The translations under genes were made by a program, and so were the position numbers. From positions 2,852,001 to 2,916,000 of the forward strand of contig NZ_CP132343.1 in NCBI RefSeq assembly GCF_040529065.1: 64,000 bases of DNA, given 5' to 3'. The notes below the pieces were generated by a model. That model did no database searches, was not told where the DNA came from, and saw only the letters and a program-made list of their open reading frames with translations. The stretch is from Xanthomonas sacchari (GTDB taxonomy: Bacteria > Pseudomonadota > Gammaproteobacteria > Xanthomonadales > Xanthomonadaceae). Shown piece by piece: positions 10,201 through 17,605 of this stretch; the first letter of the stretch is position 1; each line of letters opens with the position of its first letter.

Positions 10201-10780
10201 CCGGCTCCAGCTTCTTCTTCAGGTCCTCGTCGGCGTAGCGACGCAACTGGGTCAGCGCGCGCACCGCCTCGGCATCGGTGTGCGCGGCGGTCTTGCTCGA
10301 CAGCACCAGGCGCATGATCGGCTGGGTGGAGGGGTTGAAGCGCAGCAGCACCGGCGCCTTGGCCTCCAGCGGCAGCGACAGCGCCTCCATCTTGTCGCGC
10401 ACCTCCAGGCTGGCCTGGTCCATGTTGGTGCCCCAGGCGAACTCCAGCACCACGTCGCTCTGTCCGGTGCGCGAGACCGACTTGAGCTTGCGCAGGTTCT
10501 TGACCACGCCGACGGCTTCTTCCACCGGCTCGGTCACCAGCGTCTCGATCTCCGACGGCGCGGCGCCGGCGTACTCGGTGCGCACGGTCAGCGTTGGATA
10601 GCTCAGGTCCGGCAGCAGATTGACCTTGAGCCCGTGCAGCGCGATCGCGCCGAACAGCAGCATGGTCAGCGTGATCATCGCGATGGTCACGCGGCGGCGG
10701 GTGGCGAATTCGACCAGGCCGCCGCCGTGTGCAGCGGAAGTTGGCGGTGGGACGTGCGCGTCGGGACCGGCGCCGTGCAT
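7283..10780 (-). CDS. RND efflux transporter permease (proximal, with insert)
   Basis: A 1165-residue RND permease, clearly longer than the usual 1030-1050. The N-terminus has about 22 extra residues before LVEFATRRRVTIAM. An Ala/Thr-rich insert occupies roughly residues 275-321 in the first large periplasmic domain, and the cytoplasmic loop after the sixth helix is extended. Core motifs are intact: LLPDLSYPTL, LVVDDSIVVLESI in TM4, and VGLVTKNAIILIDKVNQLR in the second half. The ATG shares one base with the stop of the adaptor gene (TGATG), and the gene's own stop overlaps the next permease, so all three products should be made together. The substrate cannot be read from the sequence. Confidence 0.92.
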   Translation of the reverse strand: MHGAGPDAHVPPPTSAAHGGGLVEFATRRRVTIAMITLTMLLFGAIALHGLKVNLLPDLSYPTLTVRTEYAGAAPSEIETLVTEPVEEAVGVVKNLRKLKSVSRTGQSDVVLEFAWGTNMDQASLEVRDKMEALSLPLEAKAPVLLRFNPSTQPIMRLVLSSKTAAHTDAEAVRALTQLRRYADEDLKKKLEPVAGVAAVKVGGGLEDEIQVDIDQQRLAQLNMPIDTVIARLKDENVNLSGGRLEQGTQRYLVRTVNQFADLDEIRNLLLTTQGAGGNAADAALQQMYAIAASTGSEAALAAASAAQSATSSTTTTVAGGMPIRLKDVAQVRQGYKEREAIIRLGGKEAVELAIYKEGDANTVATAAALRKRLEQLQAQIPADAELTTLEDQSRFIEHAIGDVKKDAVIGGLLAILIIFLFLRDGWSTFVIGLSLPVSIVTTFFFMDRIGLSLNVMSLGGLALATGLVVDDSIVVLESIAKARERGLSVLDAAIVGTREVGMAVVASTLTTIAVFLPLVFVEGVAGQLFRDQALTVAIAIAISLVVSMTLIPMLSSLKGRAPLAFPVEPAPPHWQPRRGWLKPLAWSRRGAAAAVRGVFFGVAWLCVRLWRGAVAVVAPVMRKASALAMAPYALAERGYLRLLPGALARPGWVLGLAALAFAATLAVAPLLGADLIPQLAQDRFEMTVKLPAGTPLRQTDALVRELQEVHGKDAGVQALYGVSGSGTRLDANPTESGENIGKLTIAMAGGGSAQFEAQQSERMRATMRNHPGVQVGFSRPELFSFSTPLEIELRGQDLQTIQHAGQKLAALLRGNGHFADVKSTVEEGFPEIQIRFDQERAGALGLTTRQIADVVVKKVRGDVATRYSFRDRKIDVLVRAQQSDRASVDSIRRLIVNPGSSRPVTLDAVADVVATTGPSEIHRADQIRVAIVSANLRDIDLGTAVREVGEMVARDPLGAGVGMHIGGQGEELAQSARSLLFAFGLAVFLVYLVMASQFESLLHPFVILFTIPLALVGAVLALLLTGKPVSVVVFIGLILLVGLVTKNAIILIDKVNQLREEGVAKRAALIEGARSRLRPIVMTTLCTLFGFLPLAIASGEGAEVRAPMAITVIGGLLVSTLLTLLVIPVVYDRLDRRADAYYAERGRRARQREERLQNGEGAPA

Positions 10781-11898
10781 CAGCGCGCTCCGGAAGCGGT
10801 CGCCGGTGCGGCAGCGGCGACCTCGCGTTGCGGGGCGATCACCTGCACGCGGCTGCCGTCGCGCAGCGCGACCTTGCCAGCGGTGACCACCTGATCGCCG
10901 GCCTGCAGTCCCTGGCGGATCTCCACCCACGGCCCCTCGGCATAACCCAGCGTCACCGGCACCCGCGCGACCTTGCCGGCGACCACGCGGAACACCGCCG
11001 GCTCGCCATCGTCGAGCAGCGCCAGCCGCGGCACCACCAGCGCATCGGTGCGCTGGTCGTAGTCGATGCGGATGCGGCCGAACATGCCGGGCTGCAGCGC
11101 TTCGGCGCCCTCGTCGAAGGCGCAGACCACGCGGAAGGTGCCGCTGCCAGCATCCACCACCGGCGCGATGCGGTCGACCCGGCCGCGGAACTGCTTGCCC
11201 GGCAGCGCATCGGCCAGCAGGGTCACCGGCTGCCCGGTCTTGAGCGTAGCCAGTTCGCGCTCGGGCACGTTGAGCGTGGCCTCCAGCCGCGAATCGTCGA
11301 CGATGCGAAAGATCGGCGTATTGATCTGCACGAAGTTGCCGGTCTTGATCGAACGCGAGGCGATCACCCCGGAGATCGGCGCCACCACCGTGGCATAGGA
11401 CAGCTCCAGCGCGGCCAACTGGTGTTGCGCGCGCACGTTGGCCAGGTCGTACTTGATCTGGTCGACGTCGGCGGCGCTGACCAGTTGCTGGCCCACCAGT
11501 TGCTGCGAGCGGCGGTAGTTGTTCTCCAGCTTGCGCAGCTGCGCCTCGCTCTGCGCCAGCGCCAGCCGCGCGCGATCCGGGTCCAGCCGCACCAGCGGCT
11601 GCCCGGCGCGCACCTGCTGGCCTTCCTCGGCCAACACCGCCAGGGCCACGCCGGAGGTCTTGGCGACCACCTGCGACTCGGCGCGCGCTTCCAGCGCCGC
11701 GGTGCCGCTGTAGCTGGCCGCCACCGCGCGGCGACTGGCCGCCGCCACCTCCACCGGCACAGCCTCCAGTGCCTTTTCGCTGTCGGCGGCCTTGGCCTTG
11801 GCCTCGGCGGCTGGCTTGCAGCCGCCGAGCAGCAGCGTGGTGGTGACCAGCAGCGCGGCAGCGCAAGTGGCAGTGCGGCGCATCAGCGGTCGCGTCAT
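10780..11898 (-). CDS. RND efflux periplasmic adaptor lipoprotein (HlyD/MFP family)
   Basis: A 372-residue membrane fusion protein that links the inner-membrane permeases to an outer-membrane channel. It begins with a lipoprotein signal ending LLLGGC (Cys27), so the mature protein is lipid-anchored in the periplasm. It then has the lipoyl-like half motifs, a long alpha-hairpin (LDPDRARLALAQSEAQLRK region), the second lipoyl half ATVVAPISGVI, and beta-barrel strands. The ATG at 11898 is chosen because AAGGACA lies 7 bases upstream and the lipoprotein signal starts there; longer readings cross a promoter region. It is the first gene of the three-gene efflux operon. Confidence 0.92.
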   Translation of the reverse strand: MTRPLMRRTATCAAALLVTTTLLLGGCKPAAEAKAKAADSEKALEAVPVEVAAASRRAVAASYSGTAALEARAESQVVAKTSGVALAVLAEEGQQVRAGQPLVRLDPDRARLALAQSEAQLRKLENNYRRSQQLVGQQLVSAADVDQIKYDLANVRAQHQLAALELSYATVVAPISGVIASRSIKTGNFVQINTPIFRIVDDSRLEATLNVPERELATLKTGQPVTLLADALPGKQFRGRVDRIAPVVDAGSGTFRVVCAFDEGAEALQPGMFGRIRIDYDQRTDALVVPRLALLDDGEPAVFRVVAGKVARVPVTLGYAEGPWVEIRQGLQAGDQVVTAGKVALRDGSRVQVIAPQREVAAAAPATASGAR

Positions 11899-12004
11899 CG
11901 TCGTGTCCTTGGTGGATGGCGTGAATGGTGTTGTAGATAAGTAGATCACCAAACAACGTCGTGCCGTATGCCCCAAAGGTCACGGGTCGCCCACCGCCGC
12001 CAGT

Positions 12005-12033
12005 TTCGGAGCCGCGAAAGGTGAGGCTATACT
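12005..12033 (+). promoter_or_regulatory. Predicted promoter of the cytochrome c pair
   Basis: A good -10 hexamer TATACT (12028-12033), within GCTATACTCG, lies about 60 bases before the first cytochrome gene. The base block 17 upstream (TTCGGA) is only a weak -35. The same intergenic space must also hold the leftward promoter for the efflux operon, for which no confident hexamers were found. Confidence 0.35.
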
Positions 12034-12092
12034 CGGGCCGTTCCGTGTTCCCCCACGCCGGAACCCCAATCCGTCCTCCGGACCACGAAACC

Positions 12093-12476
12093 ATGCGCAC
12101 GCAGCCGCTAGCCGCTTGTTTTGCTCTGGCCGTACTCGTTTCTGTTGGGGCCGCCCCGGCCATGGCGCAGACCGCGCCGGCGCCCGCCGCTCCCGCCGCC
12201 GCAGCCGCGGCGCCCGCCCCTGTGCAGGGCAATGCCGCCAACGGCCGGGTACTCACCTACACCTGCCAGGGCTGCCACGGCGTCACCGGCTACAAGAACG
12301 CCTACCCCAGCTACCGCATCCCCAAGATCGGCGGGCAGTCGGCGCAGTACCTGACCCAGGCGCTGACCGAATACCGGCTGGGCAAGCGCAAGCATCCGAC
12401 CATGCAGGCCCAGGCGGAAAGCTTCTCCGACCAGGAGATCGCCGACATCGCCGCTTTCCTGTCCACCCTCAAGTAG
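12093..12476 (+). CDS. Small periplasmic cytochrome c (c553/c5 type)
   Basis: A 127-residue protein: Sec signal peptide (cleavage near AMA-Q), an Ala/Pro linker, then a single class I heme c domain with CQGCH (residues 59-63). A candidate distal methionine ligand lies in KHPTMQAQ, and the C-terminal helix is DQEIADIAAFL. It carries electrons in the periplasm. The start ATG at 12093 is fixed by the signal peptide. The second cytochrome gene starts 7 bases after its stop, so the two are surely one transcript. No oxidase or dehydrogenase gene is adjacent, so the partner is unknown. Confidence 0.88.
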   Translation: MRTQPLAACFALAVLVSVGAAPAMAQTAPAPAAPAAAAAAPAPVQGNAANGRVLTYTCQGCHGVTGYKNAYPSYRIPKIGGQSAQYLTQALTEYRLGKRKHPTMQAQAESFSDQEIADIAAFLSTLK

Positions 12477-12483
12477 GCCTCCC

Positions 12484-12945
12484 ATGCCGAACGCCGCGCA
12501 CGCCTTGCGTCCCGCCCTCGTCCTGCTTGCCGCCCTGTGCCTGGGGGCCTGTTCGCAATCGCAGGTGGAATCCACCAGCACCTCCGCCGGCGACCCCGGC
12601 CATGCCAGCGGCGAGCACGGCTCCGGCTCCTCCGCCGGCCTGCCCGGCGGGCGCATCGAGGCCGGCGACAAACTGGCCCACGCCAAGGGCAAGGCCACCG
12701 GGCAGAGCTGCATCGACTGCCACGGCGCCGACGGCAACGCGCCGATCGACCCGACCTATCCCAAGCTCGGCGGCCAATACGGCGACTACCTCGCGCACGC
12801 GCTGCAGGCCTACCGCGGCGGCACCCGCACGCATCCGCTGATGAGCCCGCAGGCGGCGCAGTTGAGCGACCAGGACATCGCCGACCTGGCCGCCTACTTC
12901 GGCTCGCGCAGCAGCCAGTTGCGCGATTTGCACGGCGTGAATTGA
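12484..12945 (+). CDS. Cytochrome c lipoprotein
   Basis: A 153-residue protein with a lipoprotein signal ending CLGAC (Cys23), a Ser/Gly-rich spacer, and one heme c domain. The domain has CIDCHG, the likely methionine ligand in HPLMSPQ, and the closing helix DQDIADLAAYF. Domain and spacing match the preceding cytochrome, suggesting the pair arose by duplication, one copy soluble and one membrane-tethered. It is in an operon with the preceding gene (7-base gap). Confidence 0.87.
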   Translation: MPNAAHALRPALVLLAALCLGACSQSQVESTSTSAGDPGHASGEHGSGSSAGLPGGRIEAGDKLAHAKGKATGQSCIDCHGADGNAPIDPTYPKLGGQYGDYLAHALQAYRGGTRTHPLMSPQAAQLSDQDIADLAAYFGSRSSQLRDLHGVN

Positions 12946-13351
12946 ACGCACCACGCGCGGGGGACCACGCACGCCGTGTGACGTGCGTGGTTGCCTGCAT
13001 GGTGCGCTGCTGAGCAGCGGCGGCCCGGCCGCACACGGCGCACTCCGGATGCGCGTTCGCACACGCGCAATCCTGTCGCTCCGGCGCCATCCAACGCGAG
13101 GGCCCCACATAGGAGCGGCTTCAGCCGCGACCGGGCTTCACCGGGAACGCCCGTCGCGGCTGAAGCCGCTCCTACGAAACAGCACGCCGTGCGCGACAGG
13201 TTGTTTGGAGTTGTCTTTCCGCAGCAATGAGCCCGCTCATGGAAAGCCGTGCCGCTGAAGCCGCTCACTCAGTGCAGCCGCGTCGCTCGCATGTGCTGAA
13301 AGCAGGTGATATGCGGCGCCCTCTTCTGACACCAAGCCCGCACCCCGCCAC
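12946..13351. other. Intergenic region with REP palindrome, no gene seen
   Basis: About 400 bases between convergent genes. It has a short ACGCACG/CGTGCGT dyad at the left and one complete REP palindrome (listed separately). Open frames here lack ribosome sites and recognisable protein features. Confidence 0.6.
13110..13174. repeat. REP palindrome, complete copy
   Basis: Two perfectly complementary 22-base arms (13110-13131 and 13153-13174) centred on TAGGAGCGGCTTCAGCCGCG surround a 21-base loop. It belongs to the family also seen at 24565 and 61623, with single arms at 44366, 45650 and 56550. Confidence 0.92.
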
Positions 13352-15097
13352 TCAACGACTGCCGTTATCTTCCTGCAGCTCGCGCTTGAACGGGACGTTC
13401 GGCGGCGGCCGTGCGCCGGCCGGCTGCTCGTTGAGATTGGGATCGGTGATGCTGCAGCCGCCGCCCACCTGCAGGATCGAGATCACGCAGGAAATGCTGC
13501 TGGTGGTGCCGGGAATCGGGATCTTCACCGACTTGATGCCGCGCCGCACCCACTCTTCCAGCAGCGTCGCGTTCGGCAGCCAGTACTTGTCGAACGAGGT
13601 CGGCGTGTAGTCGTACGGCGGGCGCTTGAGCCACTCGCCCGCCTTTTCGATGCGCTCGCGCGTCCAGGTGTCGGTCTCCGAGCCGGGCGCGCTGCGCGCC
13701 GGCGCCTGGTCGTTGCCGCGGCCATCGGCCAGGCGCACGCTGCCGTCGGCATTGAACAGGCCGCCGCCCTTGCTGGCGCCCGCACCGGCATCGCCTGGGC
13801 GATTGCGGGCGGCCGCACCCCAGTCGTCGCCGCGCTGCGGCGTGGCCCAGCCGCCGTCGCGGGCGACCGGCGCAGGACCACTACCAGGCGCTGCGGCCTG
13901 ACTGCCGGGCGGCGCGGTGCCGGCCGCAGCGGCGGTCGGCTTGGCAGTCGCGCTGGCCGCAGCGCCGGCAGCGGCGGCCGGCGCCGGCTGCGGGGTCGGC
14001 GCCGGCTGCGGTGTCGGCGCGCTCGCCGGCGTGGTGTCCGGGCTGGCGACCAGGGCAGCTGGCGCTGCCGGCGTGGGTGCGCTCGCGGTGGCGGTATTCG
14101 TCGTCGTCGGCACTTCGATCTGGCGCACCTGCGGCACCTCGGCACTGCGCAGCACCGGTGTCGGCACCGGCGTGCGCAGCTGTGGCGCCGGAACCTGCAC
14201 CTGCGGCAACGGGGCCGGCACCTCGCGTTCGCGCACCTGCACCTGCGGCGCGGCCGGGCGCGGCACCGCGATGTCGCGCGGCCGCAGCTGCGCCACGGTC
14301 GGCACGTCGGTGACCACCTCGACCTCGCGCACCGGCACCTGCACGTCGGGCGGCACCACCGCGCGCGGCGTCGGGACCGGCACACGCACGCTCGGCGGCG
14401 GCGGCAGTACGAAATCGCGGGTGGGCGTGGGCGTTTCGGTCACCTGCAGCGGCTGTTCCGCTGGCGGCGGTGGTGGCGCACTGGCCGTGGTCGGCGCGGG
14501 CACCGGTGGAACGGGTGCCGGCGCTGCGGCCGCTGCCGGCGCAGGCGCTGCCGCGGCGGGCGGCGTCGGGCGCGGACGCGCGGACGCGGCGCGCTGCGCA
14601 CGCGGCGGCGTCGGCGACGTCGCCTCCGTGGATGCGGCCGCCTCGGCCGGCGCACCACCACCGCTCTCGGCGGGCGTGCCGCGGCCGACGAATTCGACCT
14701 GCACGCGTCCGGCTTGGTCCGCATCGGTCAGCGGCGGCAGCCAGCGCACGAACGCCACCCACAGCAGGAACACCGCGAACAGCAGATGCAGCAACAGGCT
14801 CAGCAGCACGGCGATGCGCCGCCACCAGCGCTGGTCGTACGGCGCCGGATCCCAGTGCTGCCACCACAGGCGGCGGAACGCCTGCCACAGCGGCAAGGCC
14901 GGCAGACGCGTGGTCACCGGCGGCTGCGCCGGCGGCAGCGCCGCAATCAGCTCGGGGGCGGCGAACGGCCGCGGCACGGCGGGTTGCGCCGCGATCCAGT
15001 GCGCCCATGCGTATGGCAGACCGGTGCGGCGGTCGCGCAGCAGCTTGCGCGGCGTGCGCGCCAACAACACATCAAGGATGTCGGTGGCGCGCGTCAC
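13352..15097 (-). CDS. Transmembrane repetitive protein (TonB-like Pro/Ala/Val-rich)
   Basis: A 581-residue protein starting with GTG. The first 85 or so residues are cytosolic, followed by one membrane helix (IAVLLSLLLHLLFAVFLLWVAF). Then come about 330 residues dominated by Pro, Ala, Val and Thr with loosely repeated units such as VRVPVPTPR and VQVPAPQ. A small C-terminal domain (from about residue 490) has WTRERIEKAGEWLKRPPYDY and a conserved-looking CVISI...GCSI. The architecture resembles TonB or TolA (anchor, extended span, C-terminal contact domain), but there is no canonical TonB C-terminal domain. It follows nfuA by 13 bases and is probably co-transcribed. Function unknown; a cell-envelope-spanning role is an inference. 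Confidence 0.75.
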   Translation of the reverse strand: MTRATDILDVLLARTPRKLLRDRRTGLPYAWAHWIAAQPAVPRPFAAPELIAALPPAQPPVTTRLPALPLWQAFRRLWWQHWDPAPYDQRWWRRIAVLLSLLLHLLFAVFLLWVAFVRWLPPLTDADQAGRVQVEFVGRGTPAESGGGAPAEAAASTEATSPTPPRAQRAASARPRPTPPAAAAPAPAAAAAPAPVPPVPAPTTASAPPPPPAEQPLQVTETPTPTRDFVLPPPPSVRVPVPTPRAVVPPDVQVPVREVEVVTDVPTVAQLRPRDIAVPRPAAPQVQVREREVPAPLPQVQVPAPQLRTPVPTPVLRSAEVPQVRQIEVPTTTNTATASAPTPAAPAALVASPDTTPASAPTPQPAPTPQPAPAAAAGAAASATAKPTAAAAGTAPPGSQAAAPGSGPAPVARDGGWATPQRGDDWGAAARNRPGDAGAGASKGGGLFNADGSVRLADGRGNDQAPARSAPGSETDTWTRERIEKAGEWLKRPPYDYTPTSFDKYWLPNATLLEEWVRRGIKSVKIPIPGTTSSISCVISILQVGGGCSITDPNLNEQPAGARPPPNVPFKRELQEDNGSR

Positions 15098-15110
15098 CGG
15101 CAGCGGGACG

Positions 15111-15707
15111 TCAGGCGGCCGAATCGCGCGGAATGTAGGGAGCGCTGCCGCTGTCGTGGTCGGTGGCGTCGCGTACTGCGGTCACCCCCGGCACGCGGCC
15201 CATCAGCGTCTTCTCGATGCCCTGCTTCAGGGTCACGTCGGCCATGCCGCAGCCGTGGCAGCCACCGCCGAAGCGCAGCAGCACCACGCCATCGGCGGAC
15301 ACTTCCTGCACCGCCACGCGGCCGCCGTGCTGGGCCAGCTGCGGATTGACCTCGTTCTCCACCACCCAGCGCACCCGCTCCACCAGCGAGGCCGCTTCGC
15401 CCGGGGCTTCGCCCTTGATCTTGGGCGCCTTGATGGTGAGTTGCTGGCCGGTGCCCTGGGTGACGTAGTCGATTTCCGCGCCGTCGAGCCAGCCGACGCT
15501 GTCGGCCGCCACGTACAGGGTGAAGCCGGCGCAATCGATCGCCCATTCGTCGCCGGCCAGGTCCGCCGGCTCGGCGAACTCCAGCCGCGCATCCGCGCGC
15601 GGGGTGCCGGCATCGACCGCGCTCAGGCGCACGCCCATGCCGGGCACGGCCTCGCGTTCGAGCAGCTTGCGGAAATGGGCCTGTGCGTTGTCTGAGATCT
15701 GGATCAT
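15111..15707 (-). CDS. nfuA: Fe-S biogenesis protein NfuA
   Basis: A 198-residue protein: an A-type-carrier-like N-terminal domain (to about residue 100) fused to a C-terminal Nfu domain with the CxxC cluster ligand site in [14 protein letters not shown]. It receives 4Fe-4S clusters and delivers them to target apoproteins, especially under oxidative or iron stress. The length matches enterobacterial NfuA (about 190). The ATG at 15707 has no visible Shine-Dalgarno, and a TAGAAT hexamer sits directly upstream, so the mRNA may be leaderless. It is divergent from phhB and probably leads a two-gene transcript with the repetitive membrane protein. Confidence 0.93.
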   Translation of the reverse strand: MIQISDNAQAHFRKLLEREAVPGMGVRLSAVDAGTPRADARLEFAEPADLAGDEWAIDCAGFTLYVAADSVGWLDGAEIDYVTQGTGQQLTIKAPKIKGEAPGEAASLVERVRWVVENEVNPQLAQHGGRVAVQEVSADGVVLLRFGGGCHGCGMADVTLKQGIEKTLMGRVPGVTAVRDATDHDSGSAPYIPRDSAA

Positions 15708-15793
15708 GCGGCTATTCTAGACCCTTCCACGCCCTGCGCTCATCGCGGGCGGTATGTTGTCCGGCCCTGTCCGTTCCACCGCAGAGACCCTTC

Positions 15794-16135
15794 ATGAACG
15801 ACCTGATCCCCCTCGCCCAGGCCCATTGCTCGCCCTGCAAGGGCAGCGAGTACAAACTGACCCAGGCGCGCGTCGCCGAACTGCTGCCGCAGGTGCCCGG
15901 CTGGGAGGTCGTGGAGAACGGCACTGCGATCAGCCGCACCTTCCGCTTCCCCGACTATTACCGCACCCTGGCCTTCGTCAACGCGCTGGCCTGGATCGCG
16001 CACCGCGAGGACCATCACCCCGACCTGGGCGTGCACTACGACCGCGTGGTGGTGCGTTACTCCACCCACGACGTCGGCGGCCTCAGCGAGAACGACTTCA
16101 TCTGCGCCGCCAAGGCGTCCGCCCTTCCGGAATGA
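15794..16135 (+). CDS. phhB: Pterin-4-alpha-carbinolamine dehydratase
   Basis: Dehydrates 4a-hydroxytetrahydrobiopterin during recycling of the phenylalanine hydroxylase cofactor (EC 4.2.1.96). The 113 residues match the family. The active-site block [19 protein letters not shown] contains the catalytic histidines, followed by [13 protein letters not shown]. The N-terminal cysteines (HCSPCKG) are common in bacterial members. ATG 15794 is chosen because this is where homologues start; upstream sequence looks non-coding. Its stop overlaps a possible ATG of the next gene (ATGA). phhA is not in the window. Confidence 0.92.
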   Translation: MNDLIPLAQAHCSPCKGSEYKLTQARVAELLPQVPGWEVVENGTAISRTFRFPDYYRTLAFVNALAWIAHREDHHPDLGVHYDRVVVRYSTHDVGGLSENDFICAAKASALPE

Positions 16136-16140
16136 CCCCG

Positions 16141-16572
16141 ATGACCGCTACCGCCCGCCGTCTGCTCCCCCTGGCCTGCCTGAGCGCTGTGCTGCTCAGC
16201 GCCTGCGGCCAATCCCAGCAATCCCAGACACACACCGTGGCGCAGCCGCCGACCGAGGTGGCCGCGGTGAAGACACCGCCGCCGGACTACCCGATCGACG
16301 TGGCCTGCGCCGGACTCGGCGGCACGGTGGTGCTGAAGGTGGTGGTCGGCGTGCAGGGCAAGCCGACCGAGGTGGACGTGGTCACCGGCAGCGGCCAGGC
16401 CAAGCTCGATGCCTCGGCGCAGGAGGCGGTGCGCGGCTGGACCTTCAAGCCCGCCACCCGCAACGGCCAGGCGGTGCCGTGGACCATCCAGGTGCCGGTC
16501 AACTTCAATCCGCCGCAACCGCGCCCGGACCGTTGCTTCGCGTTGGACGCGCAGGCGCACAAGGCCGGCTGA
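16141..16572 (+). CDS. TonB-domain lipoprotein
   Basis: A 143-residue protein with a lipoprotein signal ending LLSAC (Cys22). A TonB C-terminal-type domain follows: GTVVLKVVVGVQGKPTEVDV, then a Ser-Gly turn and a VRGWTFKPAT helix-strand. Such short TonB-domain proteins occur in many copies in xanthomonads, and most have no proven role. An alternative ATG at 16132 overlaps the phhB stop and would add three residues. Either start couples it to phhB. It lacks the membrane anchor and Pro-rich span of real TonB, so direct energy transduction is doubtful. Confidence 0.78.
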   Translation: MTATARRLLPLACLSAVLLSACGQSQQSQTHTVAQPPTEVAAVKTPPPDYPIDVACAGLGGTVVLKVVVGVQGKPTEVDVVTGSGQAKLDASAQEAVRGWTFKPATRNGQAVPWTIQVPVNFNPPQPRPDRCFALDAQAHKAG

Positions 16573-16657
16573 CCCACGGGCGCGCGCCGCGCGCCTTCAC
16601 GCGACACCCGCAGCGCGCCAGGTCTGATCGACGCCTCTTCTTCGGAGCCGCCGGCGC

Positions 16658-17479
16658 ATGCTGGACATCCCACTGCACAACGTCCTGGTCGCGCTGGCCG
16701 TGACCCTCGGCGCCGGCCTGGCCACCGGCCTGGGCAGCGTGCTGGTGTTGTTCAGCAAGGGACCCAATCCGCGCCTGCTCGCCTTCGGCCTGGCGTTCTC
16801 CGCCGGCGCGATGGTGTATGTGTCGCTGACCGAGATCCTCGGCAAGTCGATCACCGCCTTCAGCGCCGCCTTCGACCCGCGCCTGGGCCAGGCCTACGCC
16901 ACCCTGGCGTTCCTGGCCGGCATGGTGCTGATCGTGGCGATCGACCGGCTGGTGCCCAATCCGCACGAAAGCCTCAACAGCCGCGATCCGCTGTTTCGCG
17001 ACGACAACCGCGCCTACGTCAAGCGCGTCGGCCTGCTCACCGCGGTGGCGATCACCGCGCACAACTTCCCCGAGGGCCTGGCCACCTTCTTCGCCACGCT
17101 GGAGAGCCCGGCGGTGGGCATGCCGCTAGCCTTCGCCATCGCCGTGCATAACATCCCCGAAGGCATCGCCATCGCGGTGCCGGTGCACTACGCCACCGGG
17201 CGCAAGTCCTATGCCTTCGCCGCCAGCCTGCTGTCCGGCCTGGCCGAGCCGATCGGCGCGCTGATCGGCTACGTCGCGCTGGCGCACGTCCTGTCCGAGG
17301 GGGTGTTCGGCGCGGTGTTCGGGCTGATCGCCGGGGTGATGGTGTTCCTGGCCCTGGACGAATTGCTGCCGGCGGCCAAGCGCTACGCGCAGGGGCACGA
17401 GACGGTGTACGGCCTGGTCGCGGGCATGGCCACGCTGGCGCTCAGCCTGGTGCTGTTCCGCCTGTCCGCGCCGGTCTGA
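16658..17479 (+). CDS. zupT: Zinc/metal transporter ZupT
   Basis: A 273-residue ZIP-family divalent metal importer of the inner membrane, with about eight hydrophobic segments. The two metal-site motifs are intact: HNFPEGLATF in TM4 and HNIPEGIAIAVP in TM5. SAGAMVYVSLTEI in TM2 is also characteristic of ZupT. Length is close to the 257 residues of the E. coli protein. It stands alone between the TonB-domain gene and a DUF3300 gene. No Zur-type operator was recognised upstream. Confidence 0.92.
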   Translation: MLDIPLHNVLVALAVTLGAGLATGLGSVLVLFSKGPNPRLLAFGLAFSAGAMVYVSLTEILGKSITAFSAAFDPRLGQAYATLAFLAGMVLIVAIDRLVPNPHESLNSRDPLFRDDNRAYVKRVGLLTAVAITAHNFPEGLATFFATLESPAVGMPLAFAIAVHNIPEGIAIAVPVHYATGRKSYAFAASLLSGLAEPIGALIGYVALAHVLSEGVFGAVFGLIAGVMVFLALDELLPAAKRYAQGHETVYGLVAGMATLALSLVLFRLSAPV

Positions 17480-17605
17480 TGGCAGCGGCCGACGCCGGCT
17501 GAACGCGCGCTCGCTGGCCTGCGCGACAGCGCTGCGCAGAAAGGTCGCAGACACCCAAGGCGGCGCATGCTGCGGCCACCTTCGCCCCGCTCGATGAGGT
17601 GTCGC

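Noticed and set aside
4530-10894. Two very long open frames on the + strand (about 940 and 1190 codons) antisense to the RND permeases
   Set aside because: They are products of high-GC codon bias opposite real genes: no ribosome sites, His/Arg/Gln-rich composition, no family features, while the minus strand encodes clear RND motifs.
4200-12256. Apparent giant fused minus-strand proteins (about 1590 and 1660 codons) extending past each permease
   Set aside because: The extra N-terminal parts are translations of neighbouring genes in the wrong frame; true starts are set by ATGA/TGATG junctions and family alignments.
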